From: Campylorhamphus procurvoides
Lineage: Eukaryota; Chordata; Aves; Passeriformes; Dendrocolaptidae
Assembly: GCA_013396655.1 (NCBI GenBank)
Contig: WBMV01006433.1
Coordinates: 475,311 to 539,310 of the forward strand
Direction of reading: 5' to 3'
DNA: 64,000 nucleotides
Positions 11,838 to 26,123 of this stretch are shown piece by piece. A program made the translations under genes and the position numbers. Below the pieces are notes generated by a model. The model saw only the letters and a program-made list of their open reading frames with translations. It made no database searches and was not told the origin of the DNA. The first letter of the stretch is position 1, and the number at the start of each line of letters is the position of its first letter.

Positions 11838-14800
11838 GTCTGCTGTCACTTATACTGGTTTCTGTTTCTTTACCCAGGCTTTGATTCACATTTTTCTGGG
11901 ATGTGCTCATTTGGCCTGTGTAACCTCACGAAAATGTTACCATTTCAACATAATGACTCTTTTCTTTCAAGGCTTCCTGTTCCCTTTCCTTGTGAAGTGG
12001 TATGTATACCTTCTGCAGCTTCCAGACCCAGCTGGGAGCTAAACATGCAGCTTTTCATTTCCTCTCTCTTCTTGCATTGAAGATCTTTTGGACCACTGGT
12101 GTCTTGATCACCATTTCTGAAACCCTGCAGGATGGTACAAGTTTTGGTAGTTCTTCCATGAGTGGGAGAACTCAGCTATATTATGGGCACTGTCATTTAG
12201 CAGTGAACTAATGCAAACAGTAAACTGGTTTTCTGACATAGTGTAGGATCATTCCAGTGAGGAGCAGGGGAAAAGCTTATTTACTTACTGCTAGGTGGAA
12301 AACAAACATGGAACAGAAAATGTCCCTTGGCATGTCGTGTAGTGGTTTAAAGGCTAAATTGAAATGCAGATTGTCCATCAAATTAAATTTCTCTTGTGTC
12401 TGGCATGGTATTCCTCTTCCTTCCTTCTCTAAACAGAATTGGTTTGACTCTTCCCCCTTTTCCACAGTAACTGTGTGATTTCTTGTTTAGTTTATGGGAA
12501 TTACAAGAGCTCTGATGTTTTTCTGAATTAAAGATGCCAGATTCATAGTGATTTCTTCCTCCTTTCTCTTGTTCCTTCCCTCATCCCAACAGACTTGTTT
12601 CAGGGTTTGTTTGTTCTTATTTTCCCCAGGAAGAAGACTTCTCGTCAATCTTCATGGCAGCTTACAGTTCCTTCTATACAGAGGGCTTTAGTTGACTTCA
12701 GATGTAATACTAGTGCCATTTTACCAACTGAAGTAAGAAAGGCTGGGCTACAGTATAGTATTCTCTCTGCTTCTGTATCTGCTCTGTCCCTTTCACTTGG
12801 GGAGCATAACTCTCAAAATTCCTTCTTGATAGGTTTCCATTTTGAGATACACTCTGTTCAGAATGACGTGGCTTCTCTGCAAGCATAAAATTGTTACGAA
12901 AGCCGAAACACAGAGAACTTATCAGAATACTTATTTCTTCATTTTGTTTTGATCACTGTTGTGAAATGGAATGATTAAGAAGTCTTACTCCAGAAGTAGA
13001 GGAAAGGTATTGGAGATTACTTCTTTTCTTCTGCAAAACCAGTGCTGTCTTGAGACCCAATTACTCAAAACCAAGTTGTAATGAAAACATCCTAAAATCC
13101 TGAGCTTTCGCTTGGTTGTATCAAATACTTGGTAAAACTCCAAAGTGGTAAATAACTTGGTTATTTTCTTTATGGAATACTAATCCTGTTTACTTTGGAA
13201 TCCAAAACCGAAGGCAGCTTATTTTTACTTAATATACCCCTTTTTTAGAATATCCTTTCCATGCAATAATATTTATTACAGAATCCAGGAGGCCAGTCAC
13301 AGACTGGTTGTGTTTGGTGGTCCTGGGGGCAGAGAGGAGCAATGTTCGCCTAGGCAGTCCTGGTTGACATAAATAGTCTTAGTACTGATGGCAGAGTCCT
13401 TGTAGACATTTTTGCAAAGCAGTGGTTTTGAGACAGTGTTTGGAGGGAGTGTGAGAGAGGTGACAATATGAGATGACAATATGTTGTTCTATGTGGTGTA
13501 AGAAGAAAATAAAGATGCATCTGGTCAAAGGAACAGTCTGGAAAATTATATTTGCTGCAGTGTTCTATGTAGGTGTGAGCAGCACAGTTAAGGCCAAAAG
13601 AAATGGTACTGTACTAGAGAAAAAGAGATTCTGTGCCTAGGTGAGTGGTTTTCATCCATCTTTGTGGTTTAAAGTGACTTAGTACCGAGTGGAAAAAGGG
13701 GCAGGATACAACTCTAACTTTGCTGTAGAACTGTGGGGTGAAATCCATCAGGTAAGATGGTGTAAAAGAGAAAGGCGAAAAAGGGGGGAGCCTCTCAGAT
13801 GTAGCAGATAGTTGAATTCCTTCAGGAGGGTACTAGAAATTATTTAAATATGCAATGATTGGATTTGTAAGTGAAAGCATTAGCTAGTGCCATGTTTTTC
13901 TAGATTGGCCATCAGTTAATCATGTTTTCTTTCTGTCACTTTCTTACTGCAACGTGTGCTGGTTAGAATCCAGAAGAATGTGTAACAGCATCTTAAGTTG
14001 CCTGTCTTTTCAGTTACTTCTGTTAAAAGCAAGAATTTATTTTTGTTGATGATGCCAACAGTTGACATGCACAAGATGACACCTTCACATTAAGTCTTTA
14101 ACAAATAAACCCACCTTTGTTTCTGTAACTTCTGGGTTAAATTCTTTCTACATTTTCACTTGAGACTGTATTACAAGTAGTAGTGTTTTCTTAACGTATA
14201 ATATGGTCTGCTGTGGAGGTTTTAACAGTGCTAAATTTTGAGACAGCAATCTGAGATGTCAAAGTGATGGGTTTACACACGGTGGTTCCAGACGGTCCCC
14301 AAAACACCTCATGTAAACTTGCTTCTGCTCCATCAGGATATATCCTTTTCAACCACTGTTGTTCCTGTGTTCTCTTGTGAACTTAGTGAAATAGTGCACG
14401 TGGTGTGTGTTGAATTGAGATTTGATTTCAGCATGTTGGTTTTCTGAGAAAACTCAAAACTAAAACAAATTGGCAAGTTTTCTGATTGAACTTCCAGATC
14501 TGACTGACTTTAAAAGGCCAGTCATATGTAATGTGTGTATTCACTAGTTTGTATACAATTTGTGTACAATTTATTTATTTATTTCTTAGTAAGGATGTCA
14601 ACCTCAAACAATTTAGGTATGTTTATGGTTTTAGAGCAGATTAAGTAACTCCTCTTGATCCAGAAATTAAAATTGAGTAATAGCTGATCATGATGATAAT
14701 ATAAATAGGGTACCAGACCTTATAGAAGGCTTAATCTCTTGCTCTTTATGGTTTCGTTGAAACCTGTGAATCATAAAAGGTGGCCCAGAGTTGCTCTTCT

Positions 14801-17800
14801 CCTTCATAATTATTTAACTTTAAAGTTTTCTTAATTGTTATGAGACACTCAGAAGATACCTATCTCAGCAAAGCTGACGGCAGTGTTACCTCCAGGCTCT
14901 ATATTGGCTGTTCTCTTGTGAAATTCCAAAGACTTCTGCTGTGGTGGATGCATCACCATTCCTGCAAGGACCATCAGTTGTCTTGAGGTAGATTTTGCAA
15001 GTTGGTCTGTGTCTGAAACCACTGGTAGTCTAATTGCTGGGTTCATACAGGGAGCTTGCTCTTTAGAAAAGCATGGATAAACCTGGATGCATTTGAATGC
15101 CTCAAAAGAGCAAGGGTTGGGTGGAGTACCATGGGAATTGCCTTTAGCCTTGCTGGATGGATAGACAGTCTGTGAAAGATCTCAGTAGCATTTGATCATG
15201 CCTTCAAAATACTAAAAGAAGGTATCCATATTTAAATTCTTAGTCTGGTCCTCTGTGATCATTTCTCCCTAAAAAGAAATGTAAATTGTAAGTCAATAAA
15301 TCATTTATTTGATGTCAATTGTTCACCAAAAGAGTTTTGGATATGACTGTGGTTTTCTCAAACTATATATCTTACAAGATACTTACCTAGTCTATTCAGC
15401 AGCCTGGGAGCCACTGCTCTAAGTCATAGGCATTATATGCAGCAGTAGGTGCCAAGTGTACTGGGACATTTTATTGCACATCTCTATCTTTACTGAGTGG
15501 TGACACGGTGTTTTTTCAGATGTTCTTGGAGCTGGTGAGGTTTGTCCATTCCTTTTGGAAAAAAACACCTCAAATGCTTTTAAGTAGCTAATGCAGTAAA
15601 GGATCATGCTTTTCTATGGTTAGGAGCTCAGGTGCTGGGAGTAAAGGTATTTCATGGGTAGGCAGAAAAAGAATCTGCTGTTCCTGGGTAGATCCACTTA
15701 AACTGCTATCTGGAGTGGGGCAGTTTCCCTTGGGAGTCCTTTTTGTGTTTGTGAGGAGCTAAAAGTACAGCAAAGGAGATTTTCTTCCCTGCTGCTTTCC
15801 TCATTCCAGTCTACCTGAACCATGGCTCCAAAGTTGTCATTAAGTTTCCTAAGAATACTTTTATTAATTGTGGTTGTCTGTACAGCATAGTTTGACAAGA
15901 TTAGCAAAGCATGTAGCGCACTTTCCAGTTTTTTCTTTCGATGACAAAGTTCTTTGGATTTGGCACAGTCTGTCTCCTGCAAACTTCTGAAGTGCAGTGA
16001 TGACTTGGCAAGCAACACTGGTAGGAGGATGTTTGGGTCAAAGGACTTGTAGCCAAGCTCTTACCTTTTTGCATAAGATTTTCTTTAACAGGAATGCAAA
16101 GGAGGTGGGACTGTGGTTAAATAATTACTCCTTGACTGAGCGAGTACCGCCCCAAGGAAGGTGCTTATGTAATGAAAGTCCCTATTGTGCTGTGTAAGAA
16201 CAAGGACGCTGTGCTGAAACGGTGTGAGCAATCGTCATGCTGGTGCTTTCTCATACTTGACTCCACAGACCTATGCTGAAAAGCATTATTGACTTGAGTT
16301 TTACCTTAAAGACACCAAAAAACTGTTGCAGTGTAGTGTAAGGGGCAATATTGTACATCGAACTGTGCTGCAGAGCTTTGGATCTTTATGCCCAGGCAGC
16401 AGGCACCATCCACTGGCCCTGGTGGAATAGGAATTCTTTGCAGCCAAGTTCCCCTTTCCCATCCAAGCAGCCCATACTTTGTTGAAAGCCAGAAGTGTAT
16501 TAACTCCCGGGAAACACTGTAGTTTTTGTGGCTTAGTACCTGGTGTATGAGTTCATCTTTTAGGAGCACTAGTGTATTTTTCCCTCTGCTTCAATTATTA
16601 CAGCATACCTCTTGCTCAATTCCATATACAGACTACCTCTGCTGTCTGCAGCTACCTATTTGTGCTGGTGGCAAGGTTATTTTCCATTCCTTACACTGTT
16701 TATGTGTCTGAGCAGGAGTAATAACACAAGCTTAGAGACATTTGCTTTCTCCAGTGTTTGGTACTGTAATGGCATACAGAAGCAATTGTGAAACAAATCA
16801 TTCTGGATGTGGCAGTCAGGGGGACAGTGTAGCTGGAGATCCTCAGCCTAGTCCACATACCCTATGCTGTGGAGTGCCATGAAAGAAGCATTTAGCGTGG
16901 ATATGAAAAGCTATGGATATGAGGTGAGACTGCACAAAGAAACCCCCCTTTCTGTCAAGGCTAGTTTGAGCACCAGATTGGTGGTTTGGTTCAGAGGTAG
17001 CTCATGAGTCTTAGATTTAAACACAGCCCCTGCACACTGTCCCTCCGCTGACGCCTGTAGGGCATATCAGGATAATTTAGCTGCCAAAAGCATTTAAAAA
17101 ACCCCCAAAACCTGCAGCTTCTTGCTTTTTCACTAAAATTCATGCATATGTCCTTAGGCATACCAATAGGCATACCTTTGTTGCCAGGTTGTCTCCCTGC
17201 CAAAGCTAAAGCTGGTTCTCTAAGATCTAATGTGGTTATGCTTTCAATAGTGTCAGAAAGCTGAACCTTGGCAAAACTGCTTTAAGCTGATGGTGAGAAC
17301 CAGATTAGGAAGAATGCTTTAGTCCTGGATAGGGGTTGTAGCTACAGGTAGGCTATATACATTTTCTTCTAGATCAAAGTAATAGGTTTTATTTATTTTG
17401 CCTATTCCAAAGTAGCATAAGATAAATTCAAATTTAGATGTTCTGAATAATTATTTGGATCTGCCCTTGATTTTTTCCATCTCCCAGGTTTTGGATTACT
17501 TGATTTTGGAAGCACTTGCTCCAGGCATTACTGCTCTAACTTGAGCCTGGTGGTGTGGCTGCAAAGGAAGAAGCCTGAAGAGGGGGGGAGGAGCACTTTT
17601 TCCCCTCCTTCCTGGTGACCTCTGCTTTTGTGGTTTCACTCAACTCTTTTCCTGCACGTTTTTGACCTGTGCTATAATCCTATCAGAGGGGATAATTGCA
17701 GTGAGGGATGAAGTCCTTTAGGGAAAAGATTTCTCACTTAAATCTGCACATATGAAATGTTTTTGACATTCACTAGTACTTTCCTTGTACTCTGTTGTTC

Positions 17801-19284
17801 AAACCACCAGGGTTAGTCTTTTCATGCCATCTGGTGTGCCTGTGGACAACCTAACTGCACACACCATTCTAGGAGGCAAACTAGCTAGCTAACATTTCTT
17901 TGCAGTTCAAGTAAAGTTGAAAAACCAAACAAAATTACCCAGTGTAACAAACACATCAACTACATCTATCACTGTCATGACTTAATAAATGTAAATATGT
18001 CTAATCTCACTTGTCAAATGTGCTTAATCTCACCTGCTGTTTTTGTCATTGACACCTGAGTAAACCTGAAACTGAAGAAGAAAATTGGTTTTACTTAAAA
18101 GACCTAAGTTCTTGCCTCCTCATTGTATTGTAGAATGAAATTTCTAGTTCTAGAATTTTAATTAATGCAGTACATTTTTAGTTGTAGCTGGAAATGGTCA
18201 AAGTTTTTGAGTAACCTGGAAAATACCTCAAAGGAAACTAGTTTTTCTATGGTGTTTTTGTGAAGTTTTTGTTTGTTTGGGTGGATTTTTGTTTGTTTTT
18301 TTTTCTTTCTTCAGAAAACACAAACTTTTCTCAGGCCATAAGAAAGGTTTGTAAGGAGAAGAATTTTTTTTTTTTTAAACTGACTAATTTGGAGAAGATA
18401 AGGTTTCAGGAACACAAAACTCACTTAAATCTTGAAACAAAAGCAGTGAATATAAAGCTAGTTCAAGTTTAAATTAATAGTAATAAACAACTTTATAATC
18501 CAGAGAAAAGTTTGTTTATGGGAAAAATCTCCCAAAAAATCTGGTAACTTTGTGATGACACCAGGATCATCTTGTTTTGGTATCAACTCCAAGAAGTTAG
18601 TGGGGGAAAGTGTTCTTTCTTTGAGGGTATCTTTTAGGTGTTTTTCTGCTTCTATCACATATTTTCAGTGGTGTGACTTCAGCTAGACAGTTTCCATATG
18701 GAATATAATTGGTTGGGTAATTTGTGACATACATCGGGATGTGCTTTGGACTCCTTTTCCTCTTTGTGAAGAGGGACAGGCTGGATGTGGAGATGTTTTG
18801 GAAGCCTTGGCTTTTGTTCCTGTGTCATGGCTTGGTTCTGTTTCACATTTGTGTATGTGAGGAAAGGTTTGTGCATTCTGGTGTTCATGCCCTCCCTCTT
18901 CTTATCACTTCATGTTAATCAGTCTCATAAAAGAGATCACCTCTCCCTGCAAGACCTGCCTTTCCTGTATCCTTGGGCAGTTGCAGATACAGCAGTAATA
19001 ATGGGATCTGTTGGATATGCTGTTCTTGTAAACTGCATATGTATGTTTTCTTTCATAGAGTAACTGGAATGTAATGTGGTGCTGGAGATGACTGTGGCAT
19101 AATGTACTTTTTCCTGATACAGAGTGGCTTTTCTAACCATGTTAAGGATTCATGCAGTAGCATTGTTCCATGGATATATAATACAGATTTTAACATACTG
19201 ACATGATAGTTTAAAATCAACAAACAAAAACCAAAAGTATCTGTATGAGTTGGGAAACATGACCTTATGAATATGGGTGGGAGA

Positions 19285-19470
19285 GCTGGGCTAGGGCATC
19301 CACAGCTTCTCTGGGCAACCTGTTCCAGTGTCTCACCACCCTCACTGTAAAGGATTTCTTCACGATATCTAATCTAAACCTGCTGTCAGTTTGAAGCCAT
19401 TCTCCCTCATCCTATCACTACTTGCTCTTGTAAAAAGCTCTTCTCTGGCTTTCTTGTGGGCTCCCTTTAA
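19285..19470 (-). mobile_element. CR1 LINE fragment, antisense
   Basis: The plus strand reads as the reverse complement of the CR1 3' region. It contains the recognisable phrases CAGCTTCTCTGGGCAACC, TGTTCCAGTGTCTCACCACC and a diverged run ending CTTTCTTGTGGGCTCCC. CR1 is the dominant LINE of birds. In this orientation the element's 3' end should lie on the left, but the final block with the ATTCTATG-type repeats is missing before about 19285, so the copy has lost its 3' end as well as being 5' truncated. It has no coding capacity. Confidence 0.85.
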
Positions 19471-20989
19471 TTATTGAAACATGGGTTGAATTAGTTAAAA
19501 ACAGCTTTTAATTGGCAGTTCTCTTCTGGATGTTGTGAGAAAGGTGAGGACTGAAATAGTAACCTGAATATAGACACATGTTCTTGAACTTCTAGTCAGC
19601 AAAGTTTAACAAAATAAAAAATACAAAAAAGAGGAGTGGAGGGGAAAAAACAAACTGTGCAGTATTTGACAGGAAGCCAGTGTAACTCCCTTGAAACTGG
19701 AGTGGCATGCCTGAGTTAGTGAAGTATGAGCTAAGAATCTGGCAGAAGCCTTTTGCACAAAGGAAGGTTGAGAGAGTCTCTCAGGAAGCCTGTGCACTGC
19801 TAAATGTAGCATGTTTGAACATGAGACTGACATCATTGTGAGTTCATAGTAGTGAAAGAACAAAGTACGAGCCACAAATTAGACTGACCTAATTTTTAAG
19901 TCACTTCTAAAAACTTAATAGCACCGTATCTTGTTTGTGCAAGCTGTTTATTTCTATCCCAGCCTCTGACTACTTAACTTTTTAGACTTGTAGTTTAAAT
20001 GAAGTTACCCTCTAAACTGCTGCTCTGGAAGGTGTGTGTGTTTGAGGGGTGCTGTAGACTTCCTTCCTTGGCTCTTCTTCCACTCTGACCTCAGTTTTCA
20101 CATAAAGGAAGTGATTAAGGACCACCCATCGTATACCTTTAACCTTCAGGATCAGTTTTTGAGGTAAGAACCTCAGGATTGTGTACCAAAACCTAACTCG
20201 TTCCTATTGGCTGCTCACATGCAGACTGGAAGTCTGTCTGAAAATTATTAGAATATGTGCCAGTGGTATCAACAGGAATTTATGTAGAATGAATAAGTTA
20301 TTATTAAACTAATCAGTATTATTTATTGATGTATCCATGATTGTTGACTGATGCTTCTTCCATTGCTTGAATACTTAAGAAATACAAGAATCTTGCAGTC
20401 TGCAGATGATGTATTACTTTCCAAGTATTTTAGTTGGCTCTGCATGCCCTGAGGTAGATTCATTCTGCTGATGTATTACTTCAGTTATTTCAGAAGTATA
20501 TTGAACTCTTCTAGCTTGGGATTACTTTGACAAGTCGGTGCCTTTCTGGTTGCTTTTTGAAGGACTGTTTTAAAAAAACCACCTCTACAAATTCTGGAGA
20601 AATACAAAATCTTGTTTATAGATTCGTACAGAGCTGTGCATGTGTGTAAAGACACATCAAATAGAATAATTTCAATGCATTTTAAGGAAGTATGTTTTGC
20701 TTCTCTTTGCTGTTCAAAATTCTGTTGGAAGCCCAGGGAGGTTGCTGCAAAACATTTCTTGTTGACCCTGGCCTTTGACTAAGATACCTATCAGATAATA
20801 ACAACATAATTTACTCCCTTGATTTGGTATTGCACATTTTTTCCCTTAAATTTTTTTTTTAAATCCTGGTCCCTTTTAATTCTTACACACTAAATAAAAT
20901 GGTAGTCACATTTTGTCAGTTGTTCTTAAGGGGGATTGATGTATTTTGTGGTTATGTCACTCTTCTTCCTCTACTTGAGGATTGTCTGA

Positions 20990-21266
20990 CGGGAATCTGC
21001 AAGAGAGCTGGAGAGAGACATTTTACAAGGGCAGGGAGTGATAGGATAGGGGGAAATGGCTTCATACTGAAAGAGGGCAGGGTGAGATTAGATATTAGGA
21101 AAAAAATCTTTACTGTGAGGGTGGTGGAGGCACTGGAACAGGTTGGCCAAAGAAGCTATGGCTGCCCCAAGTGTGCAAGGCCAGGTTGGATGGGGCTTGG
21201 AGCAGCCTGGGGTAGTGGAAGATGTCCTTTCCAACTCAGCCTATTCTGTGATTCTATGATTCTACT
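20990..21266 (+). mobile_element. CR1 LINE 3' end, sense
   Basis: A 5'-truncated CR1 copy in the same orientation as DUSP16. Diagnostic stretches are AGCTGGAGAGAGACATTTTA near 21006, TTAGATATTAGGAAAAAAAT, GGCACTGGAACAGGTTGGCC and TCCAACTCAGCCTATTCTGT. It ends in the characteristic octamer-like repeats ATTCTGTG ATTCTATG ATTCTA at about 21243-21265. The 124-codon open frame running through 20899-21273 is a fortuitous reading of this element and its flank, not a host gene. The left boundary is approximate. Confidence 0.9.
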
Positions 21267-24200
21267 TCAATGATAAAGTTTATAGTGATGTAAGAGGCAC
21301 AAGTGGGGAACATAAGCCATTCTCTGCTCTCCTTCCTCCATTGTGAAGATATATGTGGTTTCTCTTTTCAGCTATGTGGTTATCATGTAAGAAATGTGGC
21401 TTTGGCCCTGTTGTAGGTTTTGTGTAACATAATTCAAATTCAAAGAAACACTTGGGATCCATTGAAAAAGACATACCAGAGCATGTTACCTGGATCATAG
21501 CTCAGTGAAGTACCATGACTTTTGCTTTTGTTCCCGGCTGAAGCCCTGTTGGTACCATCTTGTCAATTAAATTAATATTTGAAAGCAGTTTTAATAAGCA
21601 AGCCGTCATAATTACCTTTGTGTGTACAAATTAGGTATTAAAATATGTTCTGTTCCCAGAATGTGAACTGTCAGTAGTCTTCCCCCATGGTGAGAGATTT
21701 TGGTCCCAATCATCTGGATTTAGGAGTTTGTTAATTTGTTTTTTGTACTGTGTCTGTAATTCAGCAGGTACTCTGTATCATACTCTGAACAGCCCAGAAT
21801 GGGAGACTTCTTAGCAGGATTACTGCAACTGTTTAAGTCTGGGAACGCATAACTTGATTTACTCTACCATGTTAATTGGGAGTCATTGCTGTACAGCATT
21901 TATCTCTAAGTTTCCTTCTCTACTCCCACTTCAAGAAAGTTGGGCTGTACTGCGTTCGTGGATACACTGTTTTCCACCATCTATTCTATTTCCTTGCCAT
22001 GACGATGTCATTTAAGGAAAAATCCGATTAAATTTAATTGCTTTACTGAGTAGGATTGAGCTTATATATGTGTAATGTCGATGTTTTATTTGTCCCAGCA
22101 TTCCTTCTGAAGACGCTTCTGCATGATTTTATCACCATGTAGCATACACTGGTGACATTAATTTTGTTTAGAGCATGCAGAGAGCTTTTTAAATGAGTTC
22201 GACAACAGGTCTAATTCACACTAACCTATTTTTTAACTTCTAGATGTTTATCTGTACAGCTGACAGGACATGCATGCAGCACAGTGCAGCGCTGTATTTT
22301 CAAACACAAGCAGGAAGAAACAAAGTATTAATGTTGACAGTTTGGAAGAAAAAAAAATTCCTTCCAAACTTTCTCATGCCCTGATGTGAAGGGGTTGAAT
22401 GTGCATGTTGCCTTCCGGGAGAACTGGTGTCATTTCCTCAAATGAGTGAAAGACCAGAACATTTTAACCCATGTCATACTGTACCATGGAAGTAGTTTAC
22501 AAATCTCTGTTCTTAAAGGAGATTGACTCACTTTAGTCATTCAGTTTAATTTAAGAGAAGAGTCAGTAACAAGTCTGATGCAAGAATTCCTCCCTGCCTT
22601 GGCCAGAAGCTGTTCTGATTTACTTCCCATCATTATCCTCTACCTTTAATCCATTCTGGTCCTTGTTTGAAGGCTTCAGACCCACCTTCTGTTTTCATCA
22701 TACAGTGACGATGAAGCAGATCAGAGTTGCTTTTGTTTTATTTCATTTTTGTATCCTTATTTGCAGGGCCATATTATTTGAATGTCTCCCCCTTAAAGTC
22801 TCTCATTAGGCAAAAGGCATTATACTTAAAGGATAACCATTATCTGAAGGCTCTGAGGTCCCATCTTACCTTCTTTCTTGGTAAGCCTTTTGAAGAAGTA
22901 GCATGGACTGTTACAACAGCTGTGTTTGATGTTTATTTAGTGCTGCTCTTCAGAGCACTCCTCTTTGTAATCTTTCTCAGCAAAAACATGACCATGTAAA
23001 ATATAGAATTCACTGTTTGTGTCTGCAGAGCTGCAGAACGTGGTCAGTTGATTCAGAATATGCAGATTGAGTACTAGATGGGAACCTTGCTGTCATGAAA
23101 GGTGCTGCTGTAAAGCATCCTTGTTATACAAAGAGTAAAAATATGCTGGAATTTCAACAGGTTGAGGATTTATGAATTAATTGAACACTGTAAGGTTTTC
23201 CCTTTTTGTACTTTGTCTTTGAAAGCTACAATACAGTTGCTGTTAGAGAATGGCAGGTGTGGACTTTGCCAGTTGGTTGCTTTGCCAATTGCCATTCCAT
23301 GTACAGGACCAAAGTAGCACTCCATGGTGTGTTTTGTGATGATAAGCAGCTGCCCTTCAGTTTCAGCTTGGTTTGTGAATTCATATCTTACATGCTGTGA
23401 CTTTGAATTGGGTCTCTTCAGACTTGGTTTACATGCAAAAAAGAAATAATTTTCTAACTCAGTGTAAACTTCATAAATTTTATGCCAGATACTTCATTCA
23501 AGATTAGACTTTTAAAAAAGACAGCATGAAACTTTTAGTAAAGAAGAGGTAGGTAGGTGCTGAGGTCCTTAGAAGGATGCTGTCATGCTTGACTGTTCAG
23601 TCTTTCCCTGACTTCCAGCTTTCCCTGGTGCAGCTTTCCTCCTGTAGCTGTGGGAGGAACATTGTGTGACCTGACTGCTTGGGTTTGTTTAGCTGCACTT
23701 TAGCAAAGGCCCAGAGTGAGAGAGGAGAAAAAACAGCTTCCATTTCTAATTCTGGAAAATAGAAAAAGGTATTTAAATACAGCCTGGAGGATTTCTTATT
23801 TGCCAGAAGTGTAAAGGCGAGTTTATATGCTTTTGTAATTCATCCTAATTGAAAGGATTAATATTTATTTTTCTCAAGTCAGCAGAAAAATCCTGGCTTC
23901 TTAATAATGAAAGACTTTTTTTTAAACTTTCTCCTAAATACAAATAGCTGAAGTTTCCACTTTAAACTTGGGTGGCTCATTCATATTTCACTTAATGGTA
24001 ATATGGTATCCTCTCTCTCCCTTCCCCTCTTTACCACCAAGGCTAAAGAGTAGGGGGGGTGGATATAAAATGCTTCTGAAAATTACAGGAAATGTCTATT
24101 CTTTAAATAGCTTTGCCAGGGAATTTCCAAATGTGCTTAGTGCTTATGGCTGAACTTGCAGCAGCTTGGTCTTCAATCGTGAGTGGATCCAGTTCTTAAA

Positions 24201-26041
24201 ATATGACACATCCTTCCAGTAAACTGTGCTGAAATTAAGAATATGCTTTGTTTCTCATCTGCTCTTCAGCAGAAATAATTGTGCCCAGTGGTGAAATGAG
24301 GGCTCTTGGAGACTGATTTAAGTGCTTGATTTACTTCTATTCATTAAAATGCAAAAAGCAGTATATAGTTTCCTGAGGTGGTAGCTAGTTTATTTGTGAG
24401 GATTTCGTAGAGGTATGGATGGTAGAGAGAGGTATGGCATGGATGGCAGGGAAAGGCAAGTACTAGTGAATGTGAAGACTACCTGGCAGTTTTCAGAGAG
24501 ACTTCAGGAACTGCTTGTGAAGTACTAAGGAAAAGAAAGGAAAACACTTCTTTTCTCTGTACTTTGTTTCCTTGGACTGTCACAAGGTGGTCTCAGATCA
24601 CAGGGTCTTGTCTCCAGGCAGAGCCCAATCAGTGTTAAGCATTAGTTTAGTTTTAATTTCTGGGATGAGATTAGAAAAGGGAATAGTAATAAAAATGATG
24701 AGTAGGATGAGCTTTCTCTTCGTTCTCAATTGTCTTCAGCAAGTTTTTTGCCATTGGGTTATGAGAAGGAGCAGAGGGGGTCTGCAGAGCCTCTTCATGG
24801 GTCTCAAAAGGGAATTGGAAAGCTGGGTCAGGCAGGGGGAGGAAAGGACCTGGCATAATCTTCAACAGGTCATCTCATCTGCCTCTCTGCCCTGCTGCTT
24901 TCAGGTACATAGACCTGTGTGCTAAGGATGGGCAAGTGAGAGGATCTCCAGTCTGGGTTCTTTCAGGGAAAAACACATGGATCCCAGTCAGGATCTTTGT
25001 GCCACTGAGCAAAGCATTTTCTGGATAGCACACACTGTATGTGTCTGAACGGTTCTCACCCCGTGTTCTACTACTGGCATTTGCAAGGTTTTTAGAGCAG
25101 TTGCCTAAAGACAGAGGTGATTCTTGTAGCTTTTCTCCTTGTGAGATGATGTGAGCTTTGTCTGTTCACTGACTGCCGTGATGTGCTCAGCCCTTTGCTG
25201 TGGTGGCTCTTCATGGTTCTTGTACCATTTACTCTGGGATTCAGAGCCACTCCTGGATTTCACAGTAAGACAGTGCTTGGCAATAATTTATTGTCCTGGT
25301 TTATGTTACAGTGATTAAGCAAAGCTTTCATCTCTTGATAACAGTGGTTTGAACGTTGTTTTTAGATGCTCAGGAAACAGTTTGGAACTGACACCAATGT
25401 CTTTATTTTTGCTGCCTTGTATAGAAGTTGTAATTTAATTTGTTATGTCAGAACAGCAGGTGCTTTGTATGGAAGTTGTATGGGTTTGACTGTATGTAAT
25501 GATTGGTGATGCCAGTGTTACTAGTTTGCAGTGTTGGCTTTTTTACTGTGCGGGAAGGTGGGATTAATTACTTAAGATGTTCTGTTTCATTAGTCTTTGT
25601 CCATGCAAAATACAGCTGTATTCAGACTTACTTATGGCCATCTTTCATATTAATAGATGCTGGGCAAATGTTTCACCCATGAATGCTAGTTACAGATGAG
25701 TTTTCTAGCAGGGAGATGTGGTAAATTGATTGGAAGGCTGCTGTTGGTTGTTTCTTTTGTGGTTGTTTTTTTAAGCATCTCCAACTTCTTTTTTATTTTT
25801 TTAAGGATAGTAGAGATAATAGAGAGATTTGCTGTGATGTTTTTGGCTCTTTCCTATTAGAAAATCAGTATAAAACAACTTTTTATTTCAGACCCTTTCC
25901 ATGTAATTGAATGCTAGCATTTGTAAATATCTTCTCACCTAGGTTTTCATGTGTTTGGGGGAGTTTTACAGGAAATGACTACACTGAAACTGTGAAATCT
26001 ATTTTCTGGTTGTTTTTTCTTTTTGATCTTCTAATAAGAAT

Positions 26042-26123
26042 TTATTATTGGTGGTGGTATTATTATGATCATTACTACTACTACTACTATTATTACTACT
26101 ATTATTGTTGTTATTATTATTTT
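26042..26123. repeat. TAT/TAC/TGG trinucleotide repeat
   Basis: About 80 bases of ATT, ACT and GGT triplets form an imperfect trinucleotide microsatellite. The overlapping plus-strand open frame encodes a run of Tyr with Trp and Cys and has no coding character beyond the repeat. Confidence 0.9.

Noticed and set aside
15698..16060. Minus-strand frame open for about 120 codons, containing SKELCHRKKKLESALHALL, near other minus-strand open frames at about 14850-16570.
   Set aside because: It has no ATG near its start (the apparent start is GTG), no recognised domain, and no convincing acceptor upstream. A few stop-free stretches of this length are expected by chance in 64 kb. A protein search against bird proteomes would settle it; a significant hit would revive it as a pseudogene or exon.
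20899..21273. A 124-codon plus-strand open frame.
   Set aside because: It runs mostly through the CR1 3' UTR and reads non-coding repeat sequence.
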